Source of the DNA: Clostridium sp. Marseille-P299 | Lineage (GTDB): Bacteria; Bacillota; Clostridia; Lachnospirales; Lachnospiraceae | Reading direction: 5' to 3' | DNA: 64,000 nucleotides | NCBI RefSeq assembly: GCF_900078195.1 | Contig: NZ_FJVE01000007.1 | Span: 248,001-312,000, forward strand | Part shown: in pieces, positions 36,556 through 45,370 of the stretch | How positions within the stretch are numbered: position 1 is the stretch's first letter | Layout: each line of letters begins with the position of its first letter | Position numbers and translations under genes: made by a program | Notes under the pieces: model-generated | What the model was told of the DNA's origin: nothing | The model's database searches: none | What the model saw: only the letters and a program-made list of their open reading frames with translations

Positions 36556-37206
36556 GTGGTTAATAGAAAAATATATAAATACGTCTTAGTGCTTCTAGTG
36601 ATTGCTGGGATGTTTCTAGGGGGATTTCGTCTTATATCATATCATAAGCAGTTAAGTACTAATGAGCCAATACAAATTGAATCACCAATCGTTGTATCTC
36701 ATAATAGTGTCATGCTTAAAGATGGGTCTTATGTTTATGTAAATATTGAAATGACGAAAGGCAGGTATTTTTTTGAAACATTAGGTGGAGGTCTTTACGG
36801 GAGTAATTGGAACGGAGAGTATCAGATAAGAGTTTATCGTGAGGAGAATGAGTATGACAGTCCGATGTCTGTAACTCCCCTTAACATAGGGAATGAGACC
36901 TTGTTGAATTTTGGTTCTCTTTTTAATCTTGAATTTGATGATTATAATAACGATGGGAATCCTGATTTTACAATTGGACAATGGGGGAGCAGCAATGGGA
37001 ATACCTTTGAAATGTTTTCTATCGATAATGAGGGGAATATTATAGATCTAAATACAAATATATTCGTATCAGATCATTCCTTCTCGATATTATTAGAAAA
37101 AACCTCACCAACTTCTTTTACCTATTCTTATTATAATAATATGGAAAGTTCGTGGATACAATGCAATTATGAATGGATGGAAGATTCTTTTATTAAAATA
37201 GAATAA
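36556..37206 (+). CDS. Membrane-anchored exported protein with a calcium-binding-like loop
   Basis: A 216-residue protein. The GTG start at 36556 follows TTGGAGGG. Residues about 7-27 form a hydrophobic anchor or signal (YVLVLLVIAGMFLGGF). The rest is an external domain rich in aromatic residues. Residues about 133-145 read DYNNDGNPDFTIG, matching the DxNxDGxxD loop of FG-GAP/VCBS or dockerin-type calcium sites. No cysteine lipobox is seen. The family is otherwise unknown. It stands alone between the leuD terminator and a long inverted repeat. Confidence 0.7.
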   Translation: MVNRKIYKYVLVLLVIAGMFLGGFRLISYHKQLSTNEPIQIESPIVVSHNSVMLKDGSYVYVNIEMTKGRYFFETLGGGLYGSNWNGEYQIRVYREENEYDSPMSVTPLNIGNETLLNFGSLFNLEFDDYNNDGNPDFTIGQWGSSNGNTFEMFSIDNEGNIIDLNTNIFVSDHSFSILLEKTSPTSFTYSYYNNMESSWIQCNYEWMEDSFIKIE

Positions 37207-37251
37207 TTATTTTGTATCTATTTTATAATCCCTTTAAGTAATTTAAAAACG

Positions 37252-37296
37252 TATCATTCACACAATGATTTTTGCATATGTTTTGTGTGAATGATA
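37252..37296. repeat. Perfect 14-bp inverted repeat
   Basis: TATCATTCACACAA / TTGTGTGAATGATA with a 17-base loop. There is no T-run on either side, so it may be a weak bidirectional terminator or a processing or binding site. Confidence 0.6.
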
Positions 37297-37386
37297 TGAA
37301 TGATTCGTATTGTGTTATTTAAGTAATGTTGTAAGAAATACTTGTAAAAACAATAATAGTATACTATAATATAGAGAGTTAGCTTA

Positions 37387-37484
37387 CTAATAATTAGCTA
37401 GCTAATAATTATTTAACTAATAATTATATAGCTAATTATTATGTAGCTAATAATTACTTAGTTAAAAGTTAGCCACTAATTATT
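37387..37484. repeat. 15-bp tandem array of CTAATAATTA motifs upstream of the MarR gene
   Basis: CTAATAATTA or its near-palindromic variants begin at 37387, 37402, 37417, 37432 and 37447, then diverged units near 37461 and 37475. The period is 15, later 14. It lies 70-165 bases before the MarR start and fills most of the 346-base gap together with the inverted repeat at 37252. Confidence 0.8.
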
Positions 37485-37552
37485 GCTTAGGTATATATTA
37501 TATTGATTATCATATTAATACGCAAAATCTAAGAGAAAGGACAAATAAAAAA

Positions 37553-38014
37553 ATGGATAAGTCAGAGGAACTTTTAAGAAAGACAGTGAAAGAATTTAGA
37601 AGTGCGAATCATGCTCATAGGCGAATTGTAGAACAAAGCTTACAAGAAACTGGTGTTTACCGTAGCCAACACCAGTTACTTATGTATATTTCAAGGCATT
37701 TAAATCAATCACAAACGGAAATTGCAGAAGGCATGGAAGTCACTCCTGCAACGGTTGCTGTATCACTAAAAAAACTCGAAAAGGGTGGCTATATTGAAAA
37801 AATAGTGGATGAAAACGATAATCGCTTCAATAAGATAGAAATCACAGAAAAAGGGGGAACGATTGTAAAAGATAGCATTCGAATTTTTCAATCCATTGAT
37901 AAGGTTATGTTTCAGGATTTTTCTGTGGAGGAATTATTACAATTGCAAGACTTTATGATACGAATAAAAAAGAACCTTGGTGAAATTGATTTATCCAGTA
38001 AGGATACAAAATAA
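37553..38014 (+). CDS. MarR-family transcriptional regulator
   Basis: A 153-residue winged-helix regulator. The core HTH reads LNQSQTEIAEGMEVTPATVAVSLKKLEKGGYIEKIVDENDNRFNKIEITEKG, the classic MarR DNA-binding domain with its beta-wing. It is followed by two ABC exporter genes and by analogy should repress them, responding to a toxic compound. The start follows AGAGAAAGGAC. The 267-base gap before the exporter genes is A-rich and low in T, with no clear terminator. Confidence 0.9.
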   Translation: MDKSEELLRKTVKEFRSANHAHRRIVEQSLQETGVYRSQHQLLMYISRHLNQSQTEIAEGMEVTPATVAVSLKKLEKGGYIEKIVDENDNRFNKIEITEKGGTIVKDSIRIFQSIDKVMFQDFSVEELLQLQDFMIRIKKNLGEIDLSSKDTK

Positions 38015-38281
38015 CGTGTTTAATACACAGAAAAATATGTTACCAAATACGTGAAAAGACACCACGAGAAACAAAACACATTAAAATAACAGATGTTAGT
38101 AAAACTGATGCAGTTAAAGATAAGAAACAAAATACAAGTAAACAGAATTGATGTAAGTAAAACGCAAGTATATAAAACACAAGAAATCAAAAATCAAGTG
38201 AATCAAAATAAATAGAAAGGTTAAGGGAAAATCGCAAAATAATATACATAAGTGTGATTCACCCTTTAAAAAAGGTAAAAC
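38015..38281. other. A-rich gap between the MarR and exporter genes
   Basis: This 267-base stretch is strongly A-rich and T-poor on the plus strand from about 38050 to 38230, with loose repeats such as AAAACACAAG and AAATCAAG. AAGGG (near 38224) and CCCTT (near 38263) can pair just before the exporter start. I see no gene. Confidence 0.4.
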
Positions 38282-40018
38282 ATGAAACGATATGTAAAGT
38301 ATATAAAGCCCAATCTTTGGTACTTTATTATTGGACCAATTTTAATGTTGACTGAAGTGTTAGGTGAAGTTTTATTACCATATTTTATGTCACTCATCAT
38401 TAAACATGGTGTTGTTCCAAAGAATACAAGTTATGTCTTAGGAATGGGACTGGTTATGATCGTAACAACTCTAATAATGATGTGTGGAGGCGTTGGAGGT
38501 GGCTACTTTAGCACAAAGGCAGCCAATGGCTTTTCTTATCTGTTAAGAAAAGATGCATTTAAAAAAGTACAAGATTTCTCATTTGCTAATATAGATACAT
38601 TTAGTACTGGATCTCTAATAACAAGATTAACCAATGATATTACGCAGCTTCAGAATGTAATCCGTATGGCACTTATTATGTTACTTCGCTCACCAGGTAT
38701 GTTAATCGGAGCGATTATTATGGCATTTACAATTAATTTAAAATTAGCAGCAGTTATCTGCATTGTTGTTCCAGTGTTAGCAATTAGCTTATTTATTTTG
38801 ATTAAAACTGCCTATCCTCGTTTTGGAATTATGCAAACGAAAATTGATAAGGTAAACTCTACGATTCAAGAAAGTTTAACTAATGTTCGAGTAGTAAAAT
38901 CTTTTGTAAGAGGAGATTATGAAGAGGAAAAGTTTGCAAAAGCCAATCAGGAGCTTAAAGATGCTGGTATGAGCGCTTTTAAAATAGTTATCTTTAATAT
39001 GCCTTTAATGTCTCTTGCAATGAATATTACCACATTAGCTGTTGTTTGGTTCGGTGGAAAGCAAATCTTAGTAGGTGATATGGACGTTGCGGATTTAATG
39101 GCATTTACCACATATATTGTTCAAATTTTAATGTCACTTATGATGTTAGCAATGATTTTATTGCAAAGTTCACGTGCTTTAGCAAGTGCAAATCGAATTA
39201 GTGAAGTGCTAGATACTAAGATTGATTTAACAGATGAAGTGGCAACAAAGAAAGATGCTAAAGTAACAAAAGGAAAGGTTGAGTTTAAAAATGTTTCCTT
39301 CCGTTACTATAAAGATAGGGAAACAACGGTACTTGAACATCTTAATTTTACTGCAAATCCAGGAGAGATCATTGGTATTATAGGATCAACTGGTAGTGGT
39401 AAAACAAGTTTAGTGCAGTTAATTCCAAGACTTTATGATGTAGATGAAGGTGAAGTCTTAGTGGATGGTATCAATGTAAAAGATTATTCACTTAAAAATC
39501 TACGTAATGGCATCGGTATGGTATTACAAAAGAATGTATTATTTTCAGGAACCATTAAGGAAAACCTAAAATGGGGTGATGAGAAAGCCTCAGATGAAGA
39601 GATTAAGGATGCAGCAATTAGTGCACAAGCAGATAACTTTGTATCACTATTTACAGACAAATATGAGACAGAGTTAGAGCAAGGCGGGGTTAACGTCAGC
39701 GGTGGACAAAAACAGCGTTTATGTATTGCAAGAGCTTTATTAAAGAAGCCTAAAATATTAATCTTAGATGATAGTACAAGTGCTGTAGATACAGCAACCG
39801 AAGCAAAGATTAGGGAAAGTTTTAAAGGAGCATTAAAGGATACAACTAAGTTTATTATTGCACAACGCATCAATTCTGTAATGGATGCAGATAACATTAT
39901 CGTAATGGATGAAGGTAAAATTGTTGCAATCGGTAAACATGATGAATTAATGAAAAACTGTGGACCTTACCAAGAAATTTATTATTCGCAAAAAGAGAAT
40001 GAAAAGGAGGTAGGGTAA
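38282..40018 (+). CDS. ABC exporter half-transporter, degenerate-site subunit
   Basis: A 578-residue half-transporter: six membrane helices (residues about 15-300), then an ATPase domain. Walker A is GSTGSGKTS and the signature is VSGGQKQR. The catalytic Glu after Walker B is Asp497 (LILDDST), and the H-loop His is Gln528 (IIAQRINS). These changes mark the partner that carries the degenerate ATP site in heterodimeric exporters such as BmrCD, LmrCD and TM287/288. Its stop overlaps the start of the next gene (TAATG), so the two are translationally coupled. Multidrug or peptide export is the likely role. Confidence 0.9.
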   Translation: MKRYVKYIKPNLWYFIIGPILMLTEVLGEVLLPYFMSLIIKHGVVPKNTSYVLGMGLVMIVTTLIMMCGGVGGGYFSTKAANGFSYLLRKDAFKKVQDFSFANIDTFSTGSLITRLTNDITQLQNVIRMALIMLLRSPGMLIGAIIMAFTINLKLAAVICIVVPVLAISLFILIKTAYPRFGIMQTKIDKVNSTIQESLTNVRVVKSFVRGDYEEEKFAKANQELKDAGMSAFKIVIFNMPLMSLAMNITTLAVVWFGGKQILVGDMDVADLMAFTTYIVQILMSLMMLAMILLQSSRALASANRISEVLDTKIDLTDEVATKKDAKVTKGKVEFKNVSFRYYKDRETTVLEHLNFTANPGEIIGIIGSTGSGKTSLVQLIPRLYDVDEGEVLVDGINVKDYSLKNLRNGIGMVLQKNVLFSGTIKENLKWGDEKASDEEIKDAAISAQADNFVSLFTDKYETELEQGGVNVSGGQKQRLCIARALLKKPKILILDDSTSAVDTATEAKIRESFKGALKDTTKFIIAQRINSVMDADNIIVMDEGKIVAIGKHDELMKNCGPYQEIYYSQKENEKEVG

Positions 40019-41874
40019 TGAGTAAAGAAAATCAAGCATCCGCAATTAAGGGATTTGGTCCAGGACCAAAAGGACATGGCCCAGGTGGAAAACCAAAGGA
40101 TACAAAAGCAACGTTAAAACGTTTGTTTCAATATTTAGAGCATGATAAATTAAAGCTCTTTTTGGTATTCGTTTGTGTAATATTAGCTACAGTAGCGAAT
40201 TTATCTGGCTCTTATATGTTAAGACCAATCATTAATGGGCTTGGAGATAGTTTTTCTGAGTATCAAGTAAGTGCTGATAAATCGGCTGTTTTGTTATCAG
40301 CTACGGCTTCGTTAGTTAAAAAGCTATTACTTATGGCTTGTATTTACGGAGTTAGCGTAATTGCAAGTTATATGCAGCAAAGAATTATGATTGGAATATC
40401 CCAAAAATCTTTGCAGACAATAAGAAATGATCTATTTTGTAAAGTTCAAAAATTGCCAGTACGTTTTTATGACACGAATAATCATGGAGAATTGATGAGT
40501 CGTTTTACCAATGACGTTGATACCATTGGCGAAATGCTAAACAATACTGTAGTACAAATTTTTTCTGGAACCATTACAATCATCGGAACACTATTTTTAA
40601 TGTTATATACAAATTTCTGGTTAAGCTTAGTAACATTACTTATGCTACCTGTAATAACAAAGTCAGCAGGTATATTAGCAAAACGAAGTAGAAAATACTT
40701 TGTTGGCCAGCAAGCGGCAATTGGGGCAATCAATGGCTATATTGAAGAACATGTCACAGGACAAAAAGAAATTAAAGTTTTTTGTCATGAAGATAAGGTC
40801 TTAGAAGAATTTGATGTACTGAATAAAGAATTGAAAGATAAACAAACAAAGGCCCAGTTTTTTGGTGGAATTATGGGACCAGTGATAGGAAATCTAAGTC
40901 AGATAAATTATACACTAACAGTTTGCGTTGGTAGCGTATTGTGTATTACTAGAAACTTTGATGTTGGTGGATTGACAGTATTTGCAAACTATTCCAGACA
41001 ATTTAGTAGGCCAATTAATGAATTATCACAGCAGGTTAATACTTTATTTTCAGCCTTAGCTGGTGCAGAACGAGTATTTTCTATTATGGATGAGGAACCA
41101 GAAAGTGATGATGTAGAAGGCGCAGTAGAGCTAGAAGGAATTAAGGGAGAAGTTGTATTAAAGGATGTAAGCTTTGGTTATAACGAAGATAAAACAATTT
41201 TAAAGAATATTTCACTTTATGCAAAACCAGGGCAAAAAATTGCGTTTGTTGGTTCAACAGGTGCTGGTAAAACTACAATTACTAATTTATTAAATCGTTT
41301 TTATGATATCAATTCTGGAACCATTACAATTGATGGAATTCCAATTAAAAATATCAAAAAAGACAGCTTACGTAAAAATATTGCAATGGTACTTCAAGAT
41401 ACACATCTTTTTACAGGTACCGTTCGTGAAAATATTCGTTATGGACGTTTGGATGCTACCGATGAGGAAGTGGAAGCAGCTGCAAAAACAGCGAGTGCCC
41501 ATTCTTTCATTATGAGACTTAGTAATGGTTATGATACAGTGCTTGAAGGTGATGGGGCAAATCTTAGCCAAGGACAGCGACAACTTCTTAATATCGCAAG
41601 AGCATCACTTTCAAAAGCACCAATTCTAGTTCTTGATGAAGCTACTAGTTCCGTTGATACTAGAACAGAAAAACATATTGAACGTGGAATGGACCGTTTA
41701 ATGAAGGAGAGAACAACATTTATCATTGCACATCGTCTTTCAACGGTACGTAATGCAGATGCAATTATGGTGCTTGAGCAAGGTGAAATCATTGAGCGTG
41801 GTAGACATGAAGAGTTGTTAGCACTAAAAGGTAGATATTATAATCTATACACTGGTTTACTAGAATTGGATTAA
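40018..41874 (+). CDS. ABC exporter half-transporter, consensus-site subunit
   Basis: A 618-residue partner with an N-terminal Gly/Pro/Lys-rich extension (about 1-35; FGPGPKGHGPGGKP). Six helices and an ATPase domain follow. Walker A is GSTGAGKTT, Walker B LVLDEAT with the catalytic Glu, and the H-loop IIAHRLST with His. The signature is LSQGQ rather than LSGGQ. In the heterodimer this altered signature faces the Walker A/B of the first subunit, so both changes fall in the same, degenerate site. The ribosome binding site AAGGAGG lies in the end of the upstream gene. Confidence 0.92.
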   Translation: MSKENQASAIKGFGPGPKGHGPGGKPKDTKATLKRLFQYLEHDKLKLFLVFVCVILATVANLSGSYMLRPIINGLGDSFSEYQVSADKSAVLLSATASLVKKLLLMACIYGVSVIASYMQQRIMIGISQKSLQTIRNDLFCKVQKLPVRFYDTNNHGELMSRFTNDVDTIGEMLNNTVVQIFSGTITIIGTLFLMLYTNFWLSLVTLLMLPVITKSAGILAKRSRKYFVGQQAAIGAINGYIEEHVTGQKEIKVFCHEDKVLEEFDVLNKELKDKQTKAQFFGGIMGPVIGNLSQINYTLTVCVGSVLCITRNFDVGGLTVFANYSRQFSRPINELSQQVNTLFSALAGAERVFSIMDEEPESDDVEGAVELEGIKGEVVLKDVSFGYNEDKTILKNISLYAKPGQKIAFVGSTGAGKTTITNLLNRFYDINSGTITIDGIPIKNIKKDSLRKNIAMVLQDTHLFTGTVRENIRYGRLDATDEEVEAAAKTASAHSFIMRLSNGYDTVLEGDGANLSQGQRQLLNIARASLSKAPILVLDEATSSVDTRTEKHIERGMDRLMKERTTFIIAHRLSTVRNADAIMVLEQGEIIERGRHEELLALKGRYYNLYTGLLELD

Positions 41875-41898
41875 TAAAAAATTTATAAAAATTTAATA

Positions 41899-41927
41899 TT
41901 GCTTAACATAAACTTGTATGATACAAT
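41899..41927 (+). promoter_or_regulatory. Promoter of pyrR
   Basis: TTGCTT, 17 bases, TACAAT. Confidence 0.75.
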
Positions 41928-41951
41928 GGCCGAGGTAGATATTTTTAAGCT

Positions 41952-42056
41952 TGGTACAGAGATGCCAGAAAGATGTCATACATAGGTTAGGGAGTACTAT
42001 GCCTTATTTTATGTTAATAATAATCTTGTCTGGTTATACAGACAAGATTTTTTTTT
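41952..42056 (+). promoter_or_regulatory. PyrR-type attenuator in the pyrR leader
   Basis: A terminator (ATCTTGTCTG / CAGACAAGAT, 42023-42048, then a T-run) can be replaced by pairing of CCAGA-AAGAT (41965-41974) with ATCTT-G-TCTGG in its left arm. The CCAGAAAG segment resembles the PyrR-binding loop consensus CCAGAGAGG. It sits inside an outer stem, TGGTAC (41952) with GTACTA (41994). PyrR with UMP would hold the loop and allow termination. Confidence 0.7.
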
Positions 42057-42101
42057 ATCATGACGTGAATGGTTTTACCATCGGTAGAAAGGACGAGCTT
42101 A

Positions 42102-42638
42102 ATGAAATTAAAAGCGCAAATCATGGATGAGAGTGCAGTAGAACGTACCATTGTCCGTATTGCTCATCAGATTCTTGAGAAAAACCAAGGAACTGAAAAT
42201 TTATGTATTATTGGTATTAAAACCAGAGGAGTCCCACTTGCTAAGAAGATTGTGAAAGCAATTGAAGCAATTGAAGGGGTAACACTTGATCTTGGTATAT
42301 TGGATATCACTTTATATCGAGACGACTTAACAAAAGAGAAGGAAGACCCAGTTCTTAATGCGACGGAAATTCCATTTTCAGTAGCTGGTAAAAACGTAGT
42401 TCTTGTGGATGATGTTATATTTACAGGACGTACCGCTAGAGCTGCAATGGAGGCAGTCATGGAAAATGGACGAGCAGCGAAAATACAACTTGCTGTATTA
42501 ATCGATCGTGGACATAGGGAACTTCCAATCAGACCTGACTTTGTTGGAAAAAATATACCAACATCGAAGCTAGAACTTGTTGGTGTGCACTTTAAGGAGT
42601 GTGATAATGAAACAGGAGTTAGGTTGTACGACAGATAA
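42102..42638 (+). CDS. pyrR: Bifunctional pyr operon attenuator / uracil phosphoribosyltransferase PyrR
   Basis: PyrR senses UMP, binds pyr leader RNA and has weak uracil phosphoribosyltransferase activity. The 178-residue protein matches the Bacillus form. The PRPP motif is VVLVDDVIFTGRTARAA; the RNA-binding surface is rich in Arg and Lys, and LVGVHFKECD near the C-terminus is typical. The ATG at 42102 follows AAAGGACG. A uracil permease gene follows after a 212-base gap containing a folded element, the usual PyrR-target partner. Confidence 0.93.
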   Translation: MKLKAQIMDESAVERTIVRIAHQILEKNQGTENLCIIGIKTRGVPLAKKIVKAIEAIEGVTLDLGILDITLYRDDLTKEKEDPVLNATEIPFSVAGKNVVLVDDVIFTGRTARAAMEAVMENGRAAKIQLAVLIDRGHRELPIRPDFVGKNIPTSKLELVGVHFKECDNETGVRLYDR

Positions 42639-42680
42639 GAATGTGAGGGACATAAAGTAACATTCTATGTAACAAATAAC

Positions 42681-42819
42681 GTAACTATTCAGTAGGTGGT
42701 ATCCCGCGAGGTGTTTTGCATGTATTGCAAAATCTCGAGAATAGCTTGCGCCAAATCACATGTATTTTATGATTTGTGTGCATCTTGTGACTATGAAGGA
42801 CGTAGTCTTGAATAGTTAC
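42681..42819. repeat. 139-bp folded element between pyrR and the permease (candidate MITE or structured RNA)
   Basis: Perfect 10-bp terminal inverted repeats GTAACTATTC (42681-42690) and GAATAGTTAC (42810-42819) enclose at least three hairpins: CGAG...TTTTGC/GCAAAA...CTCG, CAAATCA/TGATTTG and GACTA/TAGTC. There is no open frame and no terminator T-run. No clear target-site duplication is visible. It matches no riboswitch I know. Confidence 0.7.
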
Positions 42820-42850
42820 CAAACAACACATATCTCAGGAGGAAGTTTTT

Positions 42851-44242
42851 ATGGAAAAGAATAAGCAGGTTGTTGGGTATTTGCCAGATGAACGCCCACC
42901 ATTATGGAAATTAGTATTATATGCAATTCAACAAGTAATTGTAATGTTCCCTGCTACGGTTGCAGTAGCGATTATTACAGGATTTCATATCTCGACTACA
43001 ATTTTTGCAAGTGGTTTAGCAACAATTTGTTTCCTTTTTGTAACAAAGAAGAAAATCCCACTATATTATGGCTCAAGCTTTTCTTATGTAGCAGCAATTG
43101 GTGGGTTAATGAGTTCTGAAGCACTTGCAGGTTATGGATTAAATGATAAAATTGCAATTGCTCAGTTTGGTATTGTAATGTCTGGTTTTATTTCAATTAT
43201 TGCCGGATTTATCGTAACTCGTTTTGGTAGAGATGCCGTAGAAAAAATTCTTCCTGCTTCTATAACAGGTCCTATTGCTATGGTAATTGGTTTAACCCTT
43301 GCTGGAAATGCATTACAGGATGCAGCTTCTATCGCAATTGATACTGCAGGAACTATTGGCGTTTCTGAATCTCAAATCGCACTAGCTAGCAATATGGCTT
43401 GGATTATTTCCTTAGTAACGTTAATTTCAACAGTAATGTTTTCGGTACATTTAAAAGGAATGCTTGGACAGGTTCCATTATTACTTGGTCCACTTCTTGG
43501 TTGTATCACTGCATTTATTATACAATTAGTAACAGGTATTGATTTATTTAAAGTATTACCAGAGACAGGAAATGGTATTTTCGCTCTTCCTACCTTTACT
43601 TTGCCAAAAGCAAATTGGATGGCAGTAGCGGCAATTATGCCAATTGCAATTGCAACAATTCCTGAATCTACTGCACATGTATATCAGCTTGATATTTATG
43701 TAAATGATTTAGCAAAGAAAAAAGGATCTAGTAAAAGATTTAACATCGCTGACAAGCTCGGTCTTAACTTAATCGGTGATGGTATTGGCGATATCGTATC
43801 TGGTATGGTTGGTGGACCAGCTGGTACAAACTATGGTGAAAATATTAGTGCAATGGCAATCACAAAAGTATTCTCTATCCCAGTATTAATGGGAGCAGCT
43901 GTTATTGCAATGATTATTTCTTGTTTTACACCACTTGTAAATGCAATTTATTCTATTCCAACAGCTGTTATCGGTGGTTTAGAAGTATACTTATTTGGTG
44001 CGATTGCAGCGCAAGGTATTGCAATCATGGTAGAGAAAAAAGTTGACTTATTTAGTTCAAGAAATATTTCTGTAATTGCTACTATTATGATTATTGGTCT
44101 TGGTGGACAATATGGATTTGGTGGAAACATTCCATTCTTTGGTCTTGAAATTCCATGTATCGCTGGTGCAGCAATTTTCGGTATCCTTTTAAATCTTCTT
44201 ATGGGGATTGGAGAAAAGAAAGAAAAAGTAGAAAACGAATAA
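42851..44242 (+). CDS. Uracil/xanthine permease, NCS2 (UraA) family
   Basis: A 463-residue transporter with about 12-14 membrane helices. Family features include VVGYLPDERPPLWKLVLYAIQQVIVMFPATVAV at the N-terminus (given in parts: QQVIVMFPATV), the half-helix motif PIAIATIPESTAH and the NCS2 signature region GPAGTNYGENISAMAITKVF. Proton-coupled uracil uptake is most likely given its position next to pyrR; xanthine cannot be excluded from sequence alone. The start follows AGGAGGAAG. A strong terminator closes the unit. Confidence 0.9.
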   Translation: MEKNKQVVGYLPDERPPLWKLVLYAIQQVIVMFPATVAVAIITGFHISTTIFASGLATICFLFVTKKKIPLYYGSSFSYVAAIGGLMSSEALAGYGLNDKIAIAQFGIVMSGFISIIAGFIVTRFGRDAVEKILPASITGPIAMVIGLTLAGNALQDAASIAIDTAGTIGVSESQIALASNMAWIISLVTLISTVMFSVHLKGMLGQVPLLLGPLLGCITAFIIQLVTGIDLFKVLPETGNGIFALPTFTLPKANWMAVAAIMPIAIATIPESTAHVYQLDIYVNDLAKKKGSSKRFNIADKLGLNLIGDGIGDIVSGMVGGPAGTNYGENISAMAITKVFSIPVLMGAAVIAMIISCFTPLVNAIYSIPTAVIGGLEVYLFGAIAAQGIAIMVEKKVDLFSSRNISVIATIMIIGLGGQYGFGGNIPFFGLEIPCIAGAAIFGILLNLLMGIGEKKEKVENE

Positions 44243-44258
44243 GAGTTAATATTAATAG

Positions 44259-44308
44259 TGGCTATCACATTTGTTTGAGGATAAATAAATGTGGTAGCCA
44301 TATTTTTT
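44259..44308 (+). terminator. Terminator of the pyrR-permease unit
   Basis: TGGCTA-T-CACATTT / AAATGTG-G-TAGCCA, then TATTTTTT. Confidence 0.9.
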
Positions 44309-44337
44309 GATATTTATTAACCAAATTTCTTTAGCGC

Positions 44338-44366
44338 TTTACGATAGTAGTGAAATGTAGTAAAAT
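44338..44366 (+). promoter_or_regulatory. Promoter of the AstE-like pair
   Basis: TTTACG, 17 bases, TAAAAT. Confidence 0.55.
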
Positions 44367-44378
44367 ATTTAAGATAGT

Positions 44379-44407
44379 GGTCAAAGCAGATCTTTTGTGC
44401 TTTGACC
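44379..44407 (+). promoter_or_regulatory. 10-bp hairpin in the leader before the first AstE-like gene
   Basis: GGTCAAAGCA / TGCTTTGACC with a nine-base loop, ending 9 bases before the GGAGGG ribosome binding site. It could affect translation or mRNA stability; only TATTTT follows, so termination is less likely. Confidence 0.55.
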
Positions 44408-44428
44408 TATTTTAACGGAGGGATATTG

Positions 44429-45370
44429 ATGATAAAAACAGTTGTATCAGTTGGTCTACCGGTGTTAGAAACTTTACATATAAAAAAGAATAGCCTTGAA
44501 CCTTTAAATGCAAATATGAAAGATAAACTGAAACGTATTTGCATAGTAACAGGAATCCATGGGGATGAATTAGAAGGGCAATATATATGTTATGAATTGA
44601 TCAGGCGCATACAAGAGAACATGGATTTGCTATCTGGAATCGTAGATGTTTACCCATGTGTCAATCCTCTTGGTATGGAATCAATTACTAGAAGAATACC
44701 AACCTTTGATTTAGATATGAATCGTAGTTTCCCGGGAAATTTAGAAGGAGATATGTCTGAATATGCAGCGGCAAAGCTAATGGAGGACGTTTCTGGGGCT
44801 GATTTTTGTTTGGATTTACATGCGAGTAATATATTTTTACGTGAAATACCACAGGTACGTTTGGGAAAAGAGCAAGAAGCTAACTTACTGCCATACGCAA
44901 AACTTTTGAATACAGATTTTATTTGGGTGCATTCTTCACCAACCGTACAAGCAGCAAGTTTATATGATAGCTTAAATTCCATAGGAGTTCCAACGCTTTC
45001 GGTTGAAATGGGAGTTGGAATGAGAATTACAAAGCAATTTGGTGATCAATTGCTAGAAGGAATTTTTTGTTTGATGAAGGAACTTGGAATATGGCAAGGA
45101 GACGTCATTACTCCGAAAGAACCCACGATATCTACAGATAAAGATAAGGTTAGTTTAATACATGCAGAAGCCTCTGGGATTTTTTTACCTAGTGTCGAAC
45201 ATTGGATGGGAATACGAAAAGGAGAAATGGTTGGAGAAATCGTAAATAGCTTATCTGGCAAAGTTGAGCAGCAAATCCTTGCTCCTTGCGATGGAATGGT
45301 GTTCACACTACGTGAATATCCAGTTGTCTATAAAGGATCATTGATTGCAAGAATTTTAGGAGGTGAATAG
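44429..45370 (+). CDS. Succinylglutamate desuccinylase/aspartoacylase-family metallohydrolase
   Basis: A 314-residue member of the M14-like AstE/AspA family, which hydrolyses N-acyl or amide bonds of amino acids. The zinc ligands are present: His44 and Glu47 in GIHGDELEG, and His131 in CLDLHAS. NRSFPG matches the substrate-binding NRxFPG. The C-terminal 90 residues (SGIFLPSVEHWMGIRKGE...) form the usual beta domain. The start follows GGAGGG. The paralogue begins the very next base after the stop, so the two are a coupled pair. The substrate is unknown. Confidence 0.85.
   Translation: MIKTVVSVGLPVLETLHIKKNSLEPLNANMKDKLKRICIVTGIHGDELEGQYICYELIRRIQENMDLLSGIVDVYPCVNPLGMESITRRIPTFDLDMNRSFPGNLEGDMSEYAAAKLMEDVSGADFCLDLHASNIFLREIPQVRLGKEQEANLLPYAKLLNTDFIWVHSSPTVQAASLYDSLNSIGVPTLSVEMGVGMRITKQFGDQLLEGIFCLMKELGIWQGDVITPKEPTISTDKDKVSLIHAEASGIFLPSVEHWMGIRKGEMVGEIVNSLSGKVEQQILAPCDGMVFTLREYPVVYKGSLIARILGGE

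Noticed and set aside
42681..42819. Known riboswitch classes (cobalamin, lysine, SAM, TPP, ZTP, purine) for the folded element before the permease
   Set aside because: None of their conserved core sequences could be found. It is kept as an unassigned element.
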